A stretch of 64,000 nt of DNA from Halobaculum sp. XH14 (GCF_032116555.1 NZ_CP134949.1:3162001-3226000), one strand, 5' to 3'. Positions 51,356 through 61,595 are shown, counted from the first letter of the stretch. Translations and numbers: made by a program. The notes: generated by a model not told the origin, from the sequence alone.

Positions 51356-51420
51356 CCGTTCCGTCCAGAGACGGGCCGCTCGGGTATAAGCTGTCTGCCG
51401 GATGGCGCGCTGCCGTCGCT

Positions 51421-51849
51421 TCAGGAGCCGGTGAAGTCGATGCGGCCCCCGGAGTCGCCGTCCCGCTCGACGCCGCTCCCGCCGATGTGCTCGAAGCGGT
51501 ACGCCTCGTCGGTCAGCACCACCGAGCCGTCCTCGACGCCGACCTCGACCGTCTCCAGCATCGCCCCCTCGCAAGGGCCGAAATCACAGATGCCGGTGTC
51601 AAGCTGGAACGTCGCGCCGTGTTTCTGACAGACGACTTCCCCGTTTCTGACCAGTCCGCCGTCGCCCGAGTCGAGGCGGACGTCGGTCCAGTGCTGGCAG
51701 ACGTTCCGGAACGCGACCACCGTGCCGTCCGAGAGCCGCGTGAGGAACGCCTCCTCGAGGGCTCCGTCCGCGTCGCTGACGGTGAACAGCAGCGTCGTGT
51801 CCCCGGGCACGTCTTCGAGGGCGGCGATGCGGGCGGGTTCGTCGCTCAC
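51421..51849 (-). CDS. Rieske-type [2Fe-2S] ferredoxin
   Basis: 142 residues. The Rieske cluster ligands are C51/H53 (VCQHWTD) and C74/H77 (VCQKHGATF), flanked by TGICDFGPCEGAMLETVEVG. It lacks a membrane anchor, so it resembles soluble Rieske ferredoxins of oxygenase systems. The partner is unknown. The first 45 residues are the beta domain (TLLFTVSDADGALEEAFLTR). The upstream side (higher coordinates) holds repeat copy D. Confidence 0.88.
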   Translation of the reverse strand: MSDEPARIAALEDVPGDTTLLFTVSDADGALEEAFLTRLSDGTVVAFRNVCQHWTDVRLDSGDGGLVRNGEVVCQKHGATFQLDTGICDFGPCEGAMLETVEVGVEDGSVVLTDEAYRFEHIGGSGVERDGDSGGRIDFTGS

Positions 51850-51950
51850 TGCTTCGTCTCAGACGGCGGGGGGTCGTGGTTCGTTCGGTTTCGATTCGTC
51901 CGTTGGACCGGATGCTCTGTTCTTCCAGCGGCTGACGGGTACGGGACCGC

Positions 51951-52069
51951 GAAAGCCCCCGCGTCGCTGCGGTCGCGCGGCCGGCTGCGCTCCTCGGCTC
52001 GCTGCGCTCGCCTGCGGTGCTTGACCGCCCGTGCTTCCCGCAGCGACGCGGCCCCTTTCAGTCCCACCC
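51951..52069 (+). repeat. Dispersed structured element, copy D
   Basis: The gap 51850-52186 contains GAAAGCCCCC (51951-51960), arm CGCGTCGCTGCGG (51960-51972), a 65-nt loop with GCTCCTCGGCTCGCTGCGC and CTGCGGTGCTTG, a perfectly complementary arm CCGCAGCGACGCG (52038-52050), then CCCCTTTCAGTCCCACCC (52052-52069). The arm sequence differs from copy B but pairs perfectly. The tail seen in B, C and E is missing. The rest of the gap up to pabC shows nothing. Confidence 0.8.
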
Positions 52070-52186
52070 CGTTGACCGGTCGGGCGAGCGCGTTCGCGGG
52101 CGTTCGGACGCGTACCGGGGAACGCGGCAGTCGTTGTCGGGCGAGAGGCTGGCGAGTGTCGCCGGGTGGCAGTCGAGCAGTCGTCG

Positions 52187-53155
52187 TCAGTCGTCGGTGG
52201 GGTCCATGTCGCTGTCGGGGCCGTGGGCGTCGTCGACCGCGTCGTCCGGTTCGTCGCCGTAGCACTCCCGCTCAACGCGGTCGGCGTACAGTCGTGAGAG
52301 CAGGTTCGTCACGGGACCGCCGCCGATCTCCACGCCGTCGACCGACTCGACCGGGCGAATCTCGCGGACCGAGGAGGTGAGGAACGCCTCGTCGGCCGCG
52401 CGCACGTCGTCCGGGACGTAGCTCCCCTCCTCCACCGGGAACCCCTCCTCGCGGGCGACGTCGAGGACCTCGGCGCGGGTGATGCCGGGCAGGACCGGGC
52501 CGTCGAGCGACGGGGTGCGGATGGCGTCGTCGGCGACGAAGAACAGGTTCGCCATGGCGCACTCGGCGACGGTCCCGTCGGCGTCGAGCATGAGGGCGAC
52601 GTCGGCGTCGGTGACGCGCGTCTCGACCTGCGCGAGGACGCTGTTCAGGTAGTTGTGCGTCTTCGCGTCGCTCGGGAGCGACCGGTCCGGGACGCGACGG
52701 GTCTTCACCGTCTGGACCGTCGCCGGCTCGTCCCAGCCGGGTTCGCCGCCGCGCTCGGTTCGGCCGCCCCGCGAGAGCGGCCGCACGACCACCACGACCG
52801 TCGGGTCGACCTCGGCGGCCGCGGGCGGGGTGACGCCGGGCGCCCCACCCCGGGTGACCGACAGGCGGACGTACGCCTCCCGGAGGTCGTTCGCGGCGAG
52901 CGTCTCGCGTACTCTGGCTCGAAGGTCGAGCTTCGAGAGGCCGAGTTCGTCGGCGGGCATCCCGAGCGAGTCCAGCGTGTCGAACAGCCGCTCGAGGTGT
53001 GCGTCCCAGCGGAAGACCGTGCCGCCGTAGGCCCGCATCGTCTCGAATCCGGCGTCGCCGTAGCGGAACCCGCGGTCGGACACCGGGACGGTCGCCTCCT
53101 CGGCCGGGACCACCTCGCCGTCGACGTGGTACCGGAGCGAGTCGGCCTCAGTCAT
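52187..53155 (-). CDS. pabC: Aminodeoxychorismate lyase (class IV aminotransferase)
   Basis: 322 residues, fold-type IV PLP enzyme. SDRGFRYGDAGFETMRAYGG opens the family sequence. K165 in SDAKTHNYLNSVLAQ is the PLP lysine, ALMLDADGTVAECAMANLFF follows, and EAFLTSSVREIRPVESVDG is near the end. It would release pyruvate and p-aminobenzoate from aminodeoxychorismate. The operon with pabB and pabA supports this over a branched-chain aminotransferase. The C-terminal about 25 residues are disordered and acidic. It overlaps pabA by 8 bp. Confidence 0.87.
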   Translation of the reverse strand: MTEADSLRYHVDGEVVPAEEATVPVSDRGFRYGDAGFETMRAYGGTVFRWDAHLERLFDTLDSLGMPADELGLSKLDLRARVRETLAANDLREAYVRLSVTRGGAPGVTPPAAAEVDPTVVVVVRPLSRGGRTERGGEPGWDEPATVQTVKTRRVPDRSLPSDAKTHNYLNSVLAQVETRVTDADVALMLDADGTVAECAMANLFFVADDAIRTPSLDGPVLPGITRAEVLDVAREEGFPVEEGSYVPDDVRAADEAFLTSSVREIRPVESVDGVEIGGGPVTNLLSRLYADRVERECYGDEPDDAVDDAHGPDSDMDPTDD

Positions 53156-53882
53156 CGTCGCCCCCGCCGGCTCCCTCGTCGTCGCTGTCCGTCGGTTTCC
53201 TGCGGTCGCTACTCGCCGGTTCCCCGCCGTCGTGCCACATCGGTTCCCCGTCCTCGCACAGGCGGATGAAACTACGCATCATCGCCTTCCCGTCCGCGGT
53301 GAGGATGCTCTCGGGGTGGAACTGCACGCCGACGTGGGGGCGCTCGCGGTGCCGGACGCCCATGACGACTCCCTCCTCGGCCTCGGTCCGCGCGCTCTCG
53401 ACCAGGGACTCCGGAAGGTCGCCGCGTTCGACACAGAGCGAGTGGTAACGCCCGACGTCGACGCGATCCGGCAGGTCGGCGAACACCCCCGTCCCGTCGT
53501 GGGTCACCGTCGAAGGCTTCCCGTGGACGACCTCCGGGGCCCGCACGACGGGCGCGCCGTTCGCGGCACACAGCGCCTGGTGGCCGAGACAGACGCCGAG
53601 CGTCGGGTAGGAGAGCTCGCGGAACACCGGGATCGAGACGCCCGCCTCCGCCGGGGTTCCGGGTCCCGGCGAGACGACGATTCCGTCGGGGTCCAGCTCG
53701 CGGATATCCGCCACGTCGACGCGGTCGTTCCGGCGGACGACGACCGCTCCGGCGTCCTCGACGATTCTGCCGTCCCCGGACTCGCCACACCCCGACCCGC
53801 CGCCAGCGACGAGTTCGCCCACGTACTGCACGAGGTTGTACGCGAACGAGTCGTAGTTGTCGACGACGAGGACCCGGGTCAC
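53148..53882 (-). CDS. pabA: Aminodeoxychorismate synthase component II (glutamine amidotransferase)
   Basis: 244 residues, class I glutamine amidotransferase. The start is [20 protein letters not shown]; the catalytic Cys is C98 (GVCLGHQ); H189 and E191 (FHPESIL) complete the triad. A TrpG-like paralog is equally possible by sequence, but the operon with pabC favours PabA. It has an inserted Gly-rich loop (about 27-40) and a disordered C-terminus. It delivers ammonia to PabB. It overlaps pabB by 4 bp. Confidence 0.87.
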   Translation of the reverse strand: MTRVLVVDNYDSFAYNLVQYVGELVAGGGSGCGESGDGRIVEDAGAVVVRRNDRVDVADIRELDPDGIVVSPGPGTPAEAGVSIPVFRELSYPTLGVCLGHQALCAANGAPVVRAPEVVHGKPSTVTHDGTGVFADLPDRVDVGRYHSLCVERGDLPESLVESARTEAEEGVVMGVRHRERPHVGVQFHPESILTADGKAMMRSFIRLCEDGEPMWHDGGEPASSDRRKPTDSDDEGAGGGDDD

Positions 53883-55429
53883 CGCTCCACCTCCATCTCG
53901 CCCGCTTCCAGCGCCTCGTCAACGGCGGTGACCAGCGCGCGGGCCTTGTCGAGCGTCTCCTCGTACTCGGCCTCGGGCTTCGAATCGTGGACGATGCCGG
54001 CACCGACCCGGAGGTGGTAGCGGTCGCCGGTCCGCACGAGCGTCCGAATGACGATGTTGCACGTCGCGCGGCCGTCGAAGCCGAACGCGGCCATGGACCC
54101 GGTGTAGGGGCCCCGTCGGGTCCCTTCCAGTTCGTCGATGATCTCCATCGTCCGCGGCTTCGGCGCGCCGGTGATTGTGCCGCCGGGGAACACGGCGGCG
54201 AGGGTGTCAGCGAGCGTGCAGTCGGGTCGCTCGCGCCCCTCGACGAGCGAGACGAGGTGCATCACCTCGGAGTAGCGGTCGACGCGACGATACTCGGCGA
54301 CGTCGACGCTGCCGTAGACGCTCACCTTCCCGAGGTCGTTGCGCTCGAGGTCGACGAGCATCGCGTGCTCGGCGCGCTCCTTCTCGTCGCTCGTGAGTTC
54401 GGCCTCCAGCGCGGCGTCCGCCTCGGCGTCCCCGCCGCGGGGGCGCGTGCCGGCGATCGGTTCGGTTTCGAGTCGCGCGCCGTCGCCGTCCGCGTCGGGG
54501 ATCCGGTCGAGCAGCAGTTCGGGGCTGGCGCTCACAAGATCCACTGCGGGGAACTCCACCAGCCCGGAGTACGGCGCGGGGTTCACCTCGCGTAGCGCGG
54601 CGTAGGCCGCGACGGGGTGGACCGCCGCGGGCGCGGAGAGCCGCTGGCTCACGTTCGCCTGGAACGTGTCGCCGGCCCGGACGTGCTCCTTCACGCGCCG
54701 AACCCGCGCCGCGTACTCGGCCCGGTCGCAGTCGCTCTCGAACGTGACCGCCCCCGTCCCGTCGGCGACGGGGGCGGGCCCGACCGCCGGGTCGCCGTCG
54801 CGGACGCGGTCGGCGAGGTCCGCCGCCGTCCCGAGCGCCCGGTCGTAGACGGCGTCCGGGTCGGCGGCGGCCGGAACCCGCGGACAGGCCGTGATCCGGA
54901 GCGTCGGTTCGTCGTCCCTCGGTTCCGCCCACGACGCGAGCGTGTCGAAAACGGCGACCTGGAGGTGCGGAAGCCCCCGGTCGTCGACCGCCCCGTCGAC
55001 GCCCCCGTCCCGGTCGCCCGGCAGGTCCTCGAGTTCGCGGGCGACGTCGTAGGAGAGCCAGCCGAGCGCGCCGCAGGGGTAGGGCACGTCGCAGTCGCCC
55101 CGGACGAGCGCCTCGCCGTCGAGCAGCCCCTGGAGGGCGGCGAGCGACGGCGACGGGGTCGCGTAGTCGCCGTGACCCGGATGGTCCGGATTCCGGGTGA
55201 CCGCGTCGGGACCGACCGTGAGCCGATCGACCGGGTCGACGCCGAAGGTTCCCCATCCCGACTGGCCGCCCGTCGTCTCGAGGAACACGCCGCCGGGGCC
55301 GTCCCTCGCGCGTCGGTAGGCGTCGAAGGGGTCACCCGCCCGGAGGTGAACCTCGACGGGCACGCGAGCGTCCGGCGGGGCGTCGGCCGCGAGCCGGCGG
55401 TACGTCCCGCGGTCGGTGACCGTCTGCAT
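53879..55429 (-). CDS. pabB: Aminodeoxychorismate synthase component I
   Basis: 516 residues, chorismate-utilising enzyme. The C-terminal domain has [68 protein letters not shown] and GYRVGAGIV-like [20 protein letters not shown]. It converts chorismate with ammonia to aminodeoxychorismate for folate-type cofactors. Anthranilate synthase (TrpE) is the paralog; the operon supports pabB. ATG 55429 begins [13 protein letters not shown]; the frame upstream is not protein-like. Confidence 0.87.
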   Translation of the reverse strand: MQTVTDRGTYRRLAADAPPDARVPVEVHLRAGDPFDAYRRARDGPGGVFLETTGGQSGWGTFGVDPVDRLTVGPDAVTRNPDHPGHGDYATPSPSLAALQGLLDGEALVRGDCDVPYPCGALGWLSYDVARELEDLPGDRDGGVDGAVDDRGLPHLQVAVFDTLASWAEPRDDEPTLRITACPRVPAAADPDAVYDRALGTAADLADRVRDGDPAVGPAPVADGTGAVTFESDCDRAEYAARVRRVKEHVRAGDTFQANVSQRLSAPAAVHPVAAYAALREVNPAPYSGLVEFPAVDLVSASPELLLDRIPDADGDGARLETEPIAGTRPRGGDAEADAALEAELTSDEKERAEHAMLVDLERNDLGKVSVYGSVDVAEYRRVDRYSEVMHLVSLVEGRERPDCTLADTLAAVFPGGTITGAPKPRTMEIIDELEGTRRGPYTGSMAAFGFDGRATCNIVIRTLVRTGDRYHLRVGAGIVHDSKPEAEYEETLDKARALVTAVDEALEAGEMEVER

Positions 55430-55503
55430 ACTCGTGGCGACGCGGTCGGGGAGGAAAGTGGTTCGCTTCGGATTCGTCCGGGCTCGGCCCCGGAGCGGAC
55501 CGG

Positions 55504-56127
55504 TTACGCGTCGTACTCGGCCGCGCGGTCGATCCACCGCTGGACGCGGGACTCCGAGACCGTCGTGCCTTCGGCGACCTCGGCGGCGTCGGCGGTCGCC
55601 AGGTCGGCGACCGACTCGATGCCGATCTCGGCGAGGCGCTCGGCGTACGCCGGGCCGATTCCCTTGACCTTGTCGACGGGGACGTCCTCGCCGGCCGTCG
55701 CCGCCTCCGCGTCGGTCTCACCGTCGGCTTCCGTCGCCGCGTCGTCCTCATCCGCCTCCTCGACGTCGGTCGTCACGTCCTCGGATTCCGGCCCGGCCGC
55801 CTCCGCGGGCTCCGCCTTCGTGGCGGCGTCCTCGCTCGCCTCCTCCTCGTCGACGATGGATTCCGTGGAGCCGCTCGCGTCCGTCCCGGCCGCCACCGGC
55901 TCGTCGGCCGACCCCTCCTCGGGTTCGGCCTCGTCCGCGGGCTCGTCGGTCACGTCCGCATCCCCCTCTTCGGCCGTCTCGGTGCCCTTGACGGCGTCCT
56001 CCGACGCGGCGTCCGGCCCGGCATCGGCCTCCCGTTCCCGTTCGACGGTCACGGACGCCTCCGCCGTGGACCCGTCGTCCTCGGAGGGCTGCCCGATGCC
56101 AAGCAGGCGTTTGATTTTCCCCAGCAT
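55504..56127 (-). CDS. Helix-hairpin-helix protein with acidic disordered middle
   Basis: 207 residues. The start [12 protein letters not shown] is amphipathic and basic. About 20-150 is extremely acidic and Ala-rich. The C-terminal about 55 residues are a HhH motif: [20 protein letters not shown], then [20 protein letters not shown]. It resembles haloarchaeal proteins with one C-terminal HhH that may bind DNA; function unknown. ATG 56127. It is co-oriented with pabB but 74 bp upstream of it. Confidence 0.75.
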   Translation of the reverse strand: MLGKIKRLLGIGQPSEDDGSTAEASVTVEREREADAGPDAASEDAVKGTETAEEGDADVTDEPADEAEPEEGSADEPVAAGTDASGSTESIVDEEEASEDAATKAEPAEAAGPESEDVTTDVEEADEDDAATEADGETDAEAATAGEDVPVDKVKGIGPAYAERLAEIGIESVADLATADAAEVAEGTTVSESRVQRWIDRAAEYDA

Positions 56128-56182
56128 GGTCGTATCGTCGGGTGAGACGACGCCACTATTTAAAAATCCAGCGCCGTCGACC

Positions 56183-57025
56183 TCACAGTTCCCGGCGCAG
56201 GGCGGCGTTCATGGCGTCGACCGGGGCGTCCTCGCCGGTCCACCGTTCGAACGCCTCGACGCCCTGGTACAGCAGCATCCAGGCCCCGTCGACCGTCGTC
56301 GCGCCGGCCGCTCGCGCGTCCCGGAGGAGCCGCGTGTCGAGCGGCGCGTACACCGCGTCCAGCACCGCGAGGTCCGCGTGCAGGTGTGCGGCGGGCACCG
56401 GCGTCTCGTCCGACTCCATGCCGACGCTCGTCGCGTTCACGAGCAGGTCGGCTGCCGGGACGCGGTCGACGAGGGTGTCGAGGCCGCCGGCCGTCACGCC
56501 GGTCCCGGCGCCGGATTCCCCCGCCGACTCGCGCTCGGCTCCCGCCTCACGAACGTCGGCCGCGAGCGCCTCCGCCCGGCGCTCGGTCCGGTTGGCGACG
56601 TGGAGCGAGTCGGCCGACCCGGCGAGCGCGAACGCCGCCGCCCGCGCCGCACCGCCCGCGCCGACGACGACCGCCGCGGTTCCCGCGGGGTCGACGCCGT
56701 GGTGTGAGAGCGCGCGGGCGACCCCGGCGACGTCCGTGTTGTGACCCGACGGCGGGTCGGTCGAGAAGTCGACGGTGTTGACCGCGCCGACCCGGGCGGC
56801 GAGCTCGTCCGGCTCCACCGCCGCGAGCGCGTCCCGCTTGAACGGCACCGTGACGTTCAGCCCCGCGACGCCGAGGGCCGCGGCACCCCGAATCGCCGCC
56901 GCCGCGTCGGCCGGTTCGAAGGTGACGTAGCGGGCGTCCAGCCCGAGCGCCTCGAACCCGGCCTCGTGCATCGGCGGCGAGAGCGAGTGCTCGACCGGGT
57001 TCCCGACGAGTCCGTAGACGTCCAT
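56183..57025 (-). CDS. aroE: Shikimate dehydrogenase
   Basis: 280 residues. The substrate-binding start is [20 protein letters not shown]; catalytic K63 lies in [10 protein letters not shown] and D98 in [10 protein letters not shown]. The NADP domain has [16 protein letters not shown] (GAGGAA at 123-128) and [12 protein letters not shown]. The end [20 protein letters not shown] is the family C-terminus. It reduces 3-dehydroshikimate to shikimate with NADPH. It lies next to pabBAC, which uses chorismate from the same pathway, a sensible grouping. ATG 57025 gives full length. Confidence 0.95.
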   Translation of the reverse strand: MDVYGLVGNPVEHSLSPPMHEAGFEALGLDARYVTFEPADAAAAIRGAAALGVAGLNVTVPFKRDALAAVEPDELAARVGAVNTVDFSTDPPSGHNTDVAGVARALSHHGVDPAGTAAVVVGAGGAARAAAFALAGSADSLHVANRTERRAEALAADVREAGAERESAGESGAGTGVTAGGLDTLVDRVPAADLLVNATSVGMESDETPVPAAHLHADLAVLDAVYAPLDTRLLRDARAAGATTVDGAWMLLYQGVEAFERWTGEDAPVDAMNAALRREL

Positions 57026-57164
57026 ACCCCGCACTGGCCGCCGGTTCGCATAAACCTCGGCCATCTCCCGTCCGGCCAGCGCCGCCGCGTCGTCCCCTCC
57101 GCCACGTATTCGGTCTGATAATCGGGCGCGACGGTTTTTGTAGCTCTCCGGATTCGTCCGGCGC

Positions 57165-58298
57165 ATGTACGAGGTGCTGGGCGCGGCCGCGCCACTGGAA
57201 CTCAACACGGGCTGGAACTGGCTCGTCGCGGCGGCGTTCCGGGAGTCGACGCTGATGGCCGCCATCGGCGTCGTCCTGCTGTACGTCGGGGCCGAGTCGC
57301 TGGTCAGGGGCGTCTCGAAGCTCTCGGTCCAGCTTGGAATGCGGGCGGCCGTGGCGGGGGTGACGGTCGTCGCGTTCGCCACGACCGCGCCGGAGCTGAT
57401 GATCGGGATACTGAGCGGGCTGGACTACGGCGCGACGCTGGGGCTGGGCGCGATCGTCGGCTCGAACGTGGCGAACATCGGGCTCGTGCTCGGGCTCTCC
57501 GCGCTCGTCCGGCCGATGGACATCACGAGCGAGACGCTCCGCCGACACGTGCCGTTCATGGCGGTCGCGGCGGTGCTGCTGGTCGCGCTCGGCCTCGACG
57601 GGACGCTCGGCCGACCGGACGGGATCGCGTTCCTCGTCGTCCTCGCCGTGTTCACCTACACGCTGTTGAGCGCGACCGACGGCGAGGGCGGCGTCGACGC
57701 CGAGGCGGTCGCCGCCGACGGCGGTTCCGTGGCGGAGCCCGACCCCGCGACCGACGGCGGCACGGTCGGTGAGGACGTCGGCGGGGACGGATCCGCGGAC
57801 GGCGGGGTCCTGGCCGGCGGACGGCTGGGGTCGGACGTGTCGGTCCTCGGGAGGCGGTTCCGGCCGATCGACGTGCTGTTCGTGCTCGTCGGGCTGGCGC
57901 TGCTGCTGGCCGGAGCCCAGCGGCTCATCGAGGGCGGGCGCTCGACGCTGTACTTCCTCGGCGCCGGCGACCGCTTCGTCGGGTTGACCGTGCTGGCGTT
58001 CGGCACGTCGCTCCCGGAACTGGCCGCCTCGCTCGTCTCGGCGTTCCGGGGCGAGGCGGAGTTCAGCGTCGGCAACGTCGTCGGCTCGAACATCTACAAC
58101 GTGCTCGCCGTGCTGGGGCTGCTCGCGGTGCTGACCCCCGTCACGGTGCCGGCCTCGACCGGCTCGTTCGACTTCCCGATGCTGCTCGCGTTCACGGGCG
58201 GCGTCATCGCGCTCATGTTCCGGGGCGCGCGGATCACCCGGGTCGACGGCGCGCTGCTCGTGGCCGGCTACGGCTGTTTCTTCTTCTTCCTCCTGTAG
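57165..58298 (+). CDS. CaCA-superfamily Na+/Ca2+-type exchanger
   Basis: 377 residues, about ten helices with two alpha repeats: [15 protein letters not shown] with [20 protein letters not shown], and [20 protein letters not shown] with [20 protein letters not shown]. Each repeat has the conserved Glu and Asn that bind the cation. A hydrophilic acidic linker (about 165-225) separates the halves. It could exchange Ca2+ for Na+ or H+; which ion cannot be known. GTTTTTGTAG at 57132-57141 is at leaderless spacing. Complete. Confidence 0.88.
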   Translation: MYEVLGAAAPLELNTGWNWLVAAAFRESTLMAAIGVVLLYVGAESLVRGVSKLSVQLGMRAAVAGVTVVAFATTAPELMIGILSGLDYGATLGLGAIVGSNVANIGLVLGLSALVRPMDITSETLRRHVPFMAVAAVLLVALGLDGTLGRPDGIAFLVVLAVFTYTLLSATDGEGGVDAEAVAADGGSVAEPDPATDGGTVGEDVGGDGSADGGVLAGGRLGSDVSVLGRRFRPIDVLFVLVGLALLLAGAQRLIEGGRSTLYFLGAGDRFVGLTVLAFGTSLPELAASLVSAFRGEAEFSVGNVVGSNIYNVLAVLGLLAVLTPVTVPASTGSFDFPMLLAFTGGVIALMFRGARITRVDGALLVAGYGCFFFFLL

Positions 58299-58407
58299 AC
58301 GGTCCCCGTTTTCCTGGCGTTTCAGGGTTTTCCGGGAGAGTATGCCGGTTTCGACCCCCCGGTCGAAAGCACAAGAGTAAGGCCGGCGCATCTGCTCTGG
58401 CCGGGTA

Positions 58408-59736
58408 ATGAGTTCACGGCTTCGACACCCGCTGGCGGCGCTGTTCGGCGGGGTGCTGCTGACGCTTCCGTGGGTGTACATCTGGGCGACCGGCGCGGTC
58501 GATGGCCTGTCGACGCTGGGGCGGGTGGGAGTGAGCGGCGTCGCGGTGCTGGGCGCGTCGTTCCTGCTCGCGTGGGGCGCCGAAACCGCGGAGAAGGACG
58601 TGCCGCGCGCGTTCGCCATCGCCGTGCTGGCGGTGCTCGCGGTCGCGCCCGAGTACGCCGTCGACGCGCTGTACGCCTGGCAGGCCGGGCAGGGCGACCC
58701 CGCCGCCGGCAACCTCGCGGTCGCCAACATGACCGGCGCGAACCGCATCCTCATCGGCATCGGCTGGTCCGGCATCGCGCTGTTTTCCATCTACAAGGCC
58801 TACGGCGGAAACGACGATTCCAGCGTGCAGACGACCGACTCGCGGCTGGGCGACTACGTCAGCCTCGACCGCGACATCGCCCTCGAGATCCTCTTCCTGT
58901 TCGCCGCGACCGTCTTCGCCTTCTTCGTCCCGCTCGGTGGCGGCATCGGCGCGGTCGACACGATCGTGCTCGTCGGGCTCTACCTCGCGTACATCCTCGT
59001 CATCGTCCGCGGCGACGTCGAGGAGATCGAGGACCAGGTCGGGGTTCCGGCGTACCTCCAGCGACGGCCGAAGCTGGTCCGGATCCCGTCCGTGCTGGTG
59101 CTGTTCGGCTACTCGGCGTTCCTCATCTTCACGGCGGTCGAGCCGTTCGCGCACGGCCTGGAGAGCCTCGGACTCCAGTACGGCATCCCGGAGTTCTTCA
59201 TGATCCAGTGGATCGCGCCGCTGGCCAGCGAGAGTCCGGAACTCATCGTGACCGCGTATCTCGTGAACAAGGCGCGCTCGACGGCGGCGTTCAACGCGCT
59301 CATCTCCTCGAAGCTGAACCAGTGGACGCTGCTCATCGGGACGCTCGTGGTCGTCTACAGCATCTCGCTCGGCCAGTACGGCGTGCTGGAGTTCGACACG
59401 AAGCAGGCGGCCGAGATCTGGCTCACGGCCGCCCAGAGCTTCTTCGCGCTCGCCATCCTGCTCAACTTCCGCATCTCCGTGCGCGAGGCGCTCGTGTTGC
59501 TGGTCCTGTTCGTCTCGCAGGTCGGCATCGAGTTCGCCATCATCCGGACGTACCCCGAGGCGCTGGCCGAGCAGTACTCGATCTACCTCCTGCTCGCGTA
59601 CACGGTCGTCTACGTCGCCGCGACGCTGCTGCTGCTCGCCCAGCGCCGCGACGAACTGCGCGAACTCGTCACGATCAGCCGGAGCACGATGCGCGAGGCC
59701 TGGCACGGTGCCGGGTCGGGGCACTCGGCTGACTGA
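58408..59736 (+). CDS. Divergent CaCA-like exchanger
   Basis: 442 residues, about eleven helices. Divergent alpha-repeat-like segments are VLAVAPEYAVDALYAWQAGQ with NMTGANRILIGIGWSGIALF, and PLASESPELIVTAYLVNKAR with ALISSKLNQWTLLIGTLVVV. The Glu of each repeat is kept, but the GSN motif is replaced by TGAN and SSKLN. Cation exchanger function is plausible but unproven. It is 109 bp after the other exchanger in the same direction and has its own weak AT-rich stretch, so co-transcription is uncertain. Confidence 0.78.
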   Translation: MSSRLRHPLAALFGGVLLTLPWVYIWATGAVDGLSTLGRVGVSGVAVLGASFLLAWGAETAEKDVPRAFAIAVLAVLAVAPEYAVDALYAWQAGQGDPAAGNLAVANMTGANRILIGIGWSGIALFSIYKAYGGNDDSSVQTTDSRLGDYVSLDRDIALEILFLFAATVFAFFVPLGGGIGAVDTIVLVGLYLAYILVIVRGDVEEIEDQVGVPAYLQRRPKLVRIPSVLVLFGYSAFLIFTAVEPFAHGLESLGLQYGIPEFFMIQWIAPLASESPELIVTAYLVNKARSTAAFNALISSKLNQWTLLIGTLVVVYSISLGQYGVLEFDTKQAAEIWLTAAQSFFALAILLNFRISVREALVLLVLFVSQVGIEFAIIRTYPEALAEQYSIYLLLAYTVVYVAATLLLLAQRRDELRELVTISRSTMREAWHGAGSGHSAD

Positions 59737-59834
59737 AAGATCGGGCTGCGTCGAGGATTTATCGCGGTCGTTCGGCGACGGGAAGCCGATCGTCCGATTC
59801 TGCTGCATCCGTGTGAACTTCGGCGTGGCGTGGG

Positions 59835-60065
59835 GCGGCCGCGCCTCGTGTGCGGCCGACTCGTGCGGGGGATGAGTGAGGGAGCGAGCCGAGCGAGCGA
59901 ATCGGCTGCTCACGCGAGCGATGCGAGGGTGCGTTCCGAGGAGCGTGCTCCGAGGGAAGGGAGGCCCGTGGCTGCCGTTTGTGCGGCGCGGTGGCGGTCG
60001 GGTGGGACCGAACGGGGCCGCGGCGCTCGGGGACGTTCACGAGACGCACTACGTCTCGGGGGCTC
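59835..60065 (-). repeat. Dispersed element, copy E (minus strand)
   Basis: This fills most of the gap 59737-60203. On the minus strand it reads GAGCCCCCGAGACG (a degenerate first module) with a 7-bp hairpin CGAGACG/CGTCTCG, then GCGGCCCCGTTCGGTCCC and ACCC (the second module with two changes, ending at 60000). A tail follows with CTCGGAGCACGCTCCTCGG, CGCTCGCGTGAGCAGCC and GCGGCCG near 59846, matching the tail of copy C. Confidence 0.65.
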
Positions 60066-60203
60066 ACGGGAGCGTTGCCGTGAACGCCGCGCGCCATCCG
60101 GACGGTTCACCCCACGAGACGCAGAGCGGAACGTCGACACCACCACGGAGCAGCCTTCGCCGAAACCGACCTCGTTTTCCACGCCCACTCCAACTACCCG
60201 ACA

Positions 60204-61595
60204 GTGATCGCCGTCGTCGTCTCCCGGGCCGACCGCGCCTCCGAACACGTCGGGGAGCGCCTGCTCGCGCTCGCCGACTGGACCGAACACGAGGACGACG
60301 CCCGCCCCGACGCGAACGGCGGCGGCACCTACCACCGGACGACCGTCGCCGGGACCGGCATCGAACGCCGCGCGTTCGACGACCTCCACATTTACCTCGA
60401 CGATCCGGTTCCCGCCTTCTCCGAGCGCCCCGAGTTCCTCGTCTTCGTCTCGCGACACTCGGGCGACACCGGGCCGCTGCTCACCTGCCACTTCACGGGC
60501 AACTTCGGCGCGGCCGAGTACGGCGGCGCGGACGGCTCGTTCGCCCCGGCCTGTCCGGGCGTCCAGCGCGCGCTCGTCGAGGGGTTCCACGAGCACGCGC
60601 CCGGCGGGTACGACGTCGCCATCGAATGTACCCATCACGGGCCGACCGACGTGTCCGTCCCGTCGCTGTTCGCGGAACTCGGGAGCGACGAGGCCGAGTG
60701 GGACGACCCCGACGGCGCGGCTGCGGTCGCGCGGGCGGTGCTCGACCTCCCCGAGCGCGACGCGACCGAGTCGGTCGGCGACCCCGACGACCCCCGGCAC
60801 CTGGTCGGGTTCGGCGGCGGGCACTACGCGCCGCGGTTCACTCGCGTCGTCGAGGGCACGGAGTGGGGTGTTGGCCACGTCGCCTCCGACTGGCAACTCG
60901 ACGAACTCGGCCCCCCCCAGGAACGTCGGGACGTGCTCGCCGACGCGTTCGCCGCGAGCGGCGCGCGGTTCACGATGCTCGACGGGGAGCACCCCGCACT
61001 GGAACGCGCGCTGGCGGCCCTCGCCGAATCGAGCGACGGACCGGACGTCCGCGTGGTCAGCGAGACGTGGGTGCGCGAGGTCGGGGACCGGCCGCTCGAC
61101 CTCGTCGCGTCCCTCGAAGCCGACCTCCGTTCCGTCGACGAGGGGCTCCGGTTCGGCGCGTCGCGGGCGACCGAGTACGAGGTGCGGGAGTTCCCGGCCG
61201 ACCTGCTCGCCGAAGCGCAGGGCGTCGACGCCGGGGCGACCCGGGCCGCCGTGACCGAGCGGACGGTCGCCTTCGAGACGAACGAGAACGGCACGCGGGC
61301 GGCGGGGAGCGCGGCGTTCCCCTCCCCGGCGACCGGGGACGCCACGGCCGCCCGGGACGGGCTGATCGGGGACCTCGCGTCCGTGCTGGGAGAGAAGTAC
61401 GACGAGGTTACCCGGACGGACGGCGCGGTCGTGGCGCGGGTCGCCGCGTTCGACCCCGCCGCCGCCGCCGAACTGGGCGTGCCCGAGGGACCGAAGTTCG
61501 GCCGCCTCGCCGGTGGATCGGCCGTCGAGGTGGACGGCGAGACGGTCGGGCCCGGCGACGTGACCCGCGAGCGCGAGGAGCGGTTCCCGGTCTGA
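60204..61595 (+). CDS. dtdA: D-aminoacyl-tRNA deacylase (DtdA/GEK1 type)
   Basis: 463 residues. Family motifs: FLVFVSRHSGDTG, LLTCHFTGNFGAAEYGG, DVAIECTHHGPTDVSVPSLF and VGFGGGHYAPRFTRVV. These match the archaeal and plant D-aminoacyl-tRNA deacylase, which removes D-amino acids mischarged on tRNA and may bind zinc. The C-terminal third (from about 300) is an extra domain seen in haloarchaeal members. The GTG start at 60204 (GTGATCGCC) is the sensible one. It precedes ftsZ1, a common haloarchaeal arrangement. Confidence 0.92.
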   Translation: MIAVVVSRADRASEHVGERLLALADWTEHEDDARPDANGGGTYHRTTVAGTGIERRAFDDLHIYLDDPVPAFSERPEFLVFVSRHSGDTGPLLTCHFTGNFGAAEYGGADGSFAPACPGVQRALVEGFHEHAPGGYDVAIECTHHGPTDVSVPSLFAELGSDEAEWDDPDGAAAVARAVLDLPERDATESVGDPDDPRHLVGFGGGHYAPRFTRVVEGTEWGVGHVASDWQLDELGPPQERRDVLADAFAASGARFTMLDGEHPALERALAALAESSDGPDVRVVSETWVREVGDRPLDLVASLEADLRSVDEGLRFGASRATEYEVREFPADLLAEAQGVDAGATRAAVTERTVAFETNENGTRAAGSAAFPSPATGDATAARDGLIGDLASVLGEKYDEVTRTDGAVVARVAAFDPAAAAELGVPEGPKFGRLAGGSAVEVDGETVGPGDVTREREERFPV

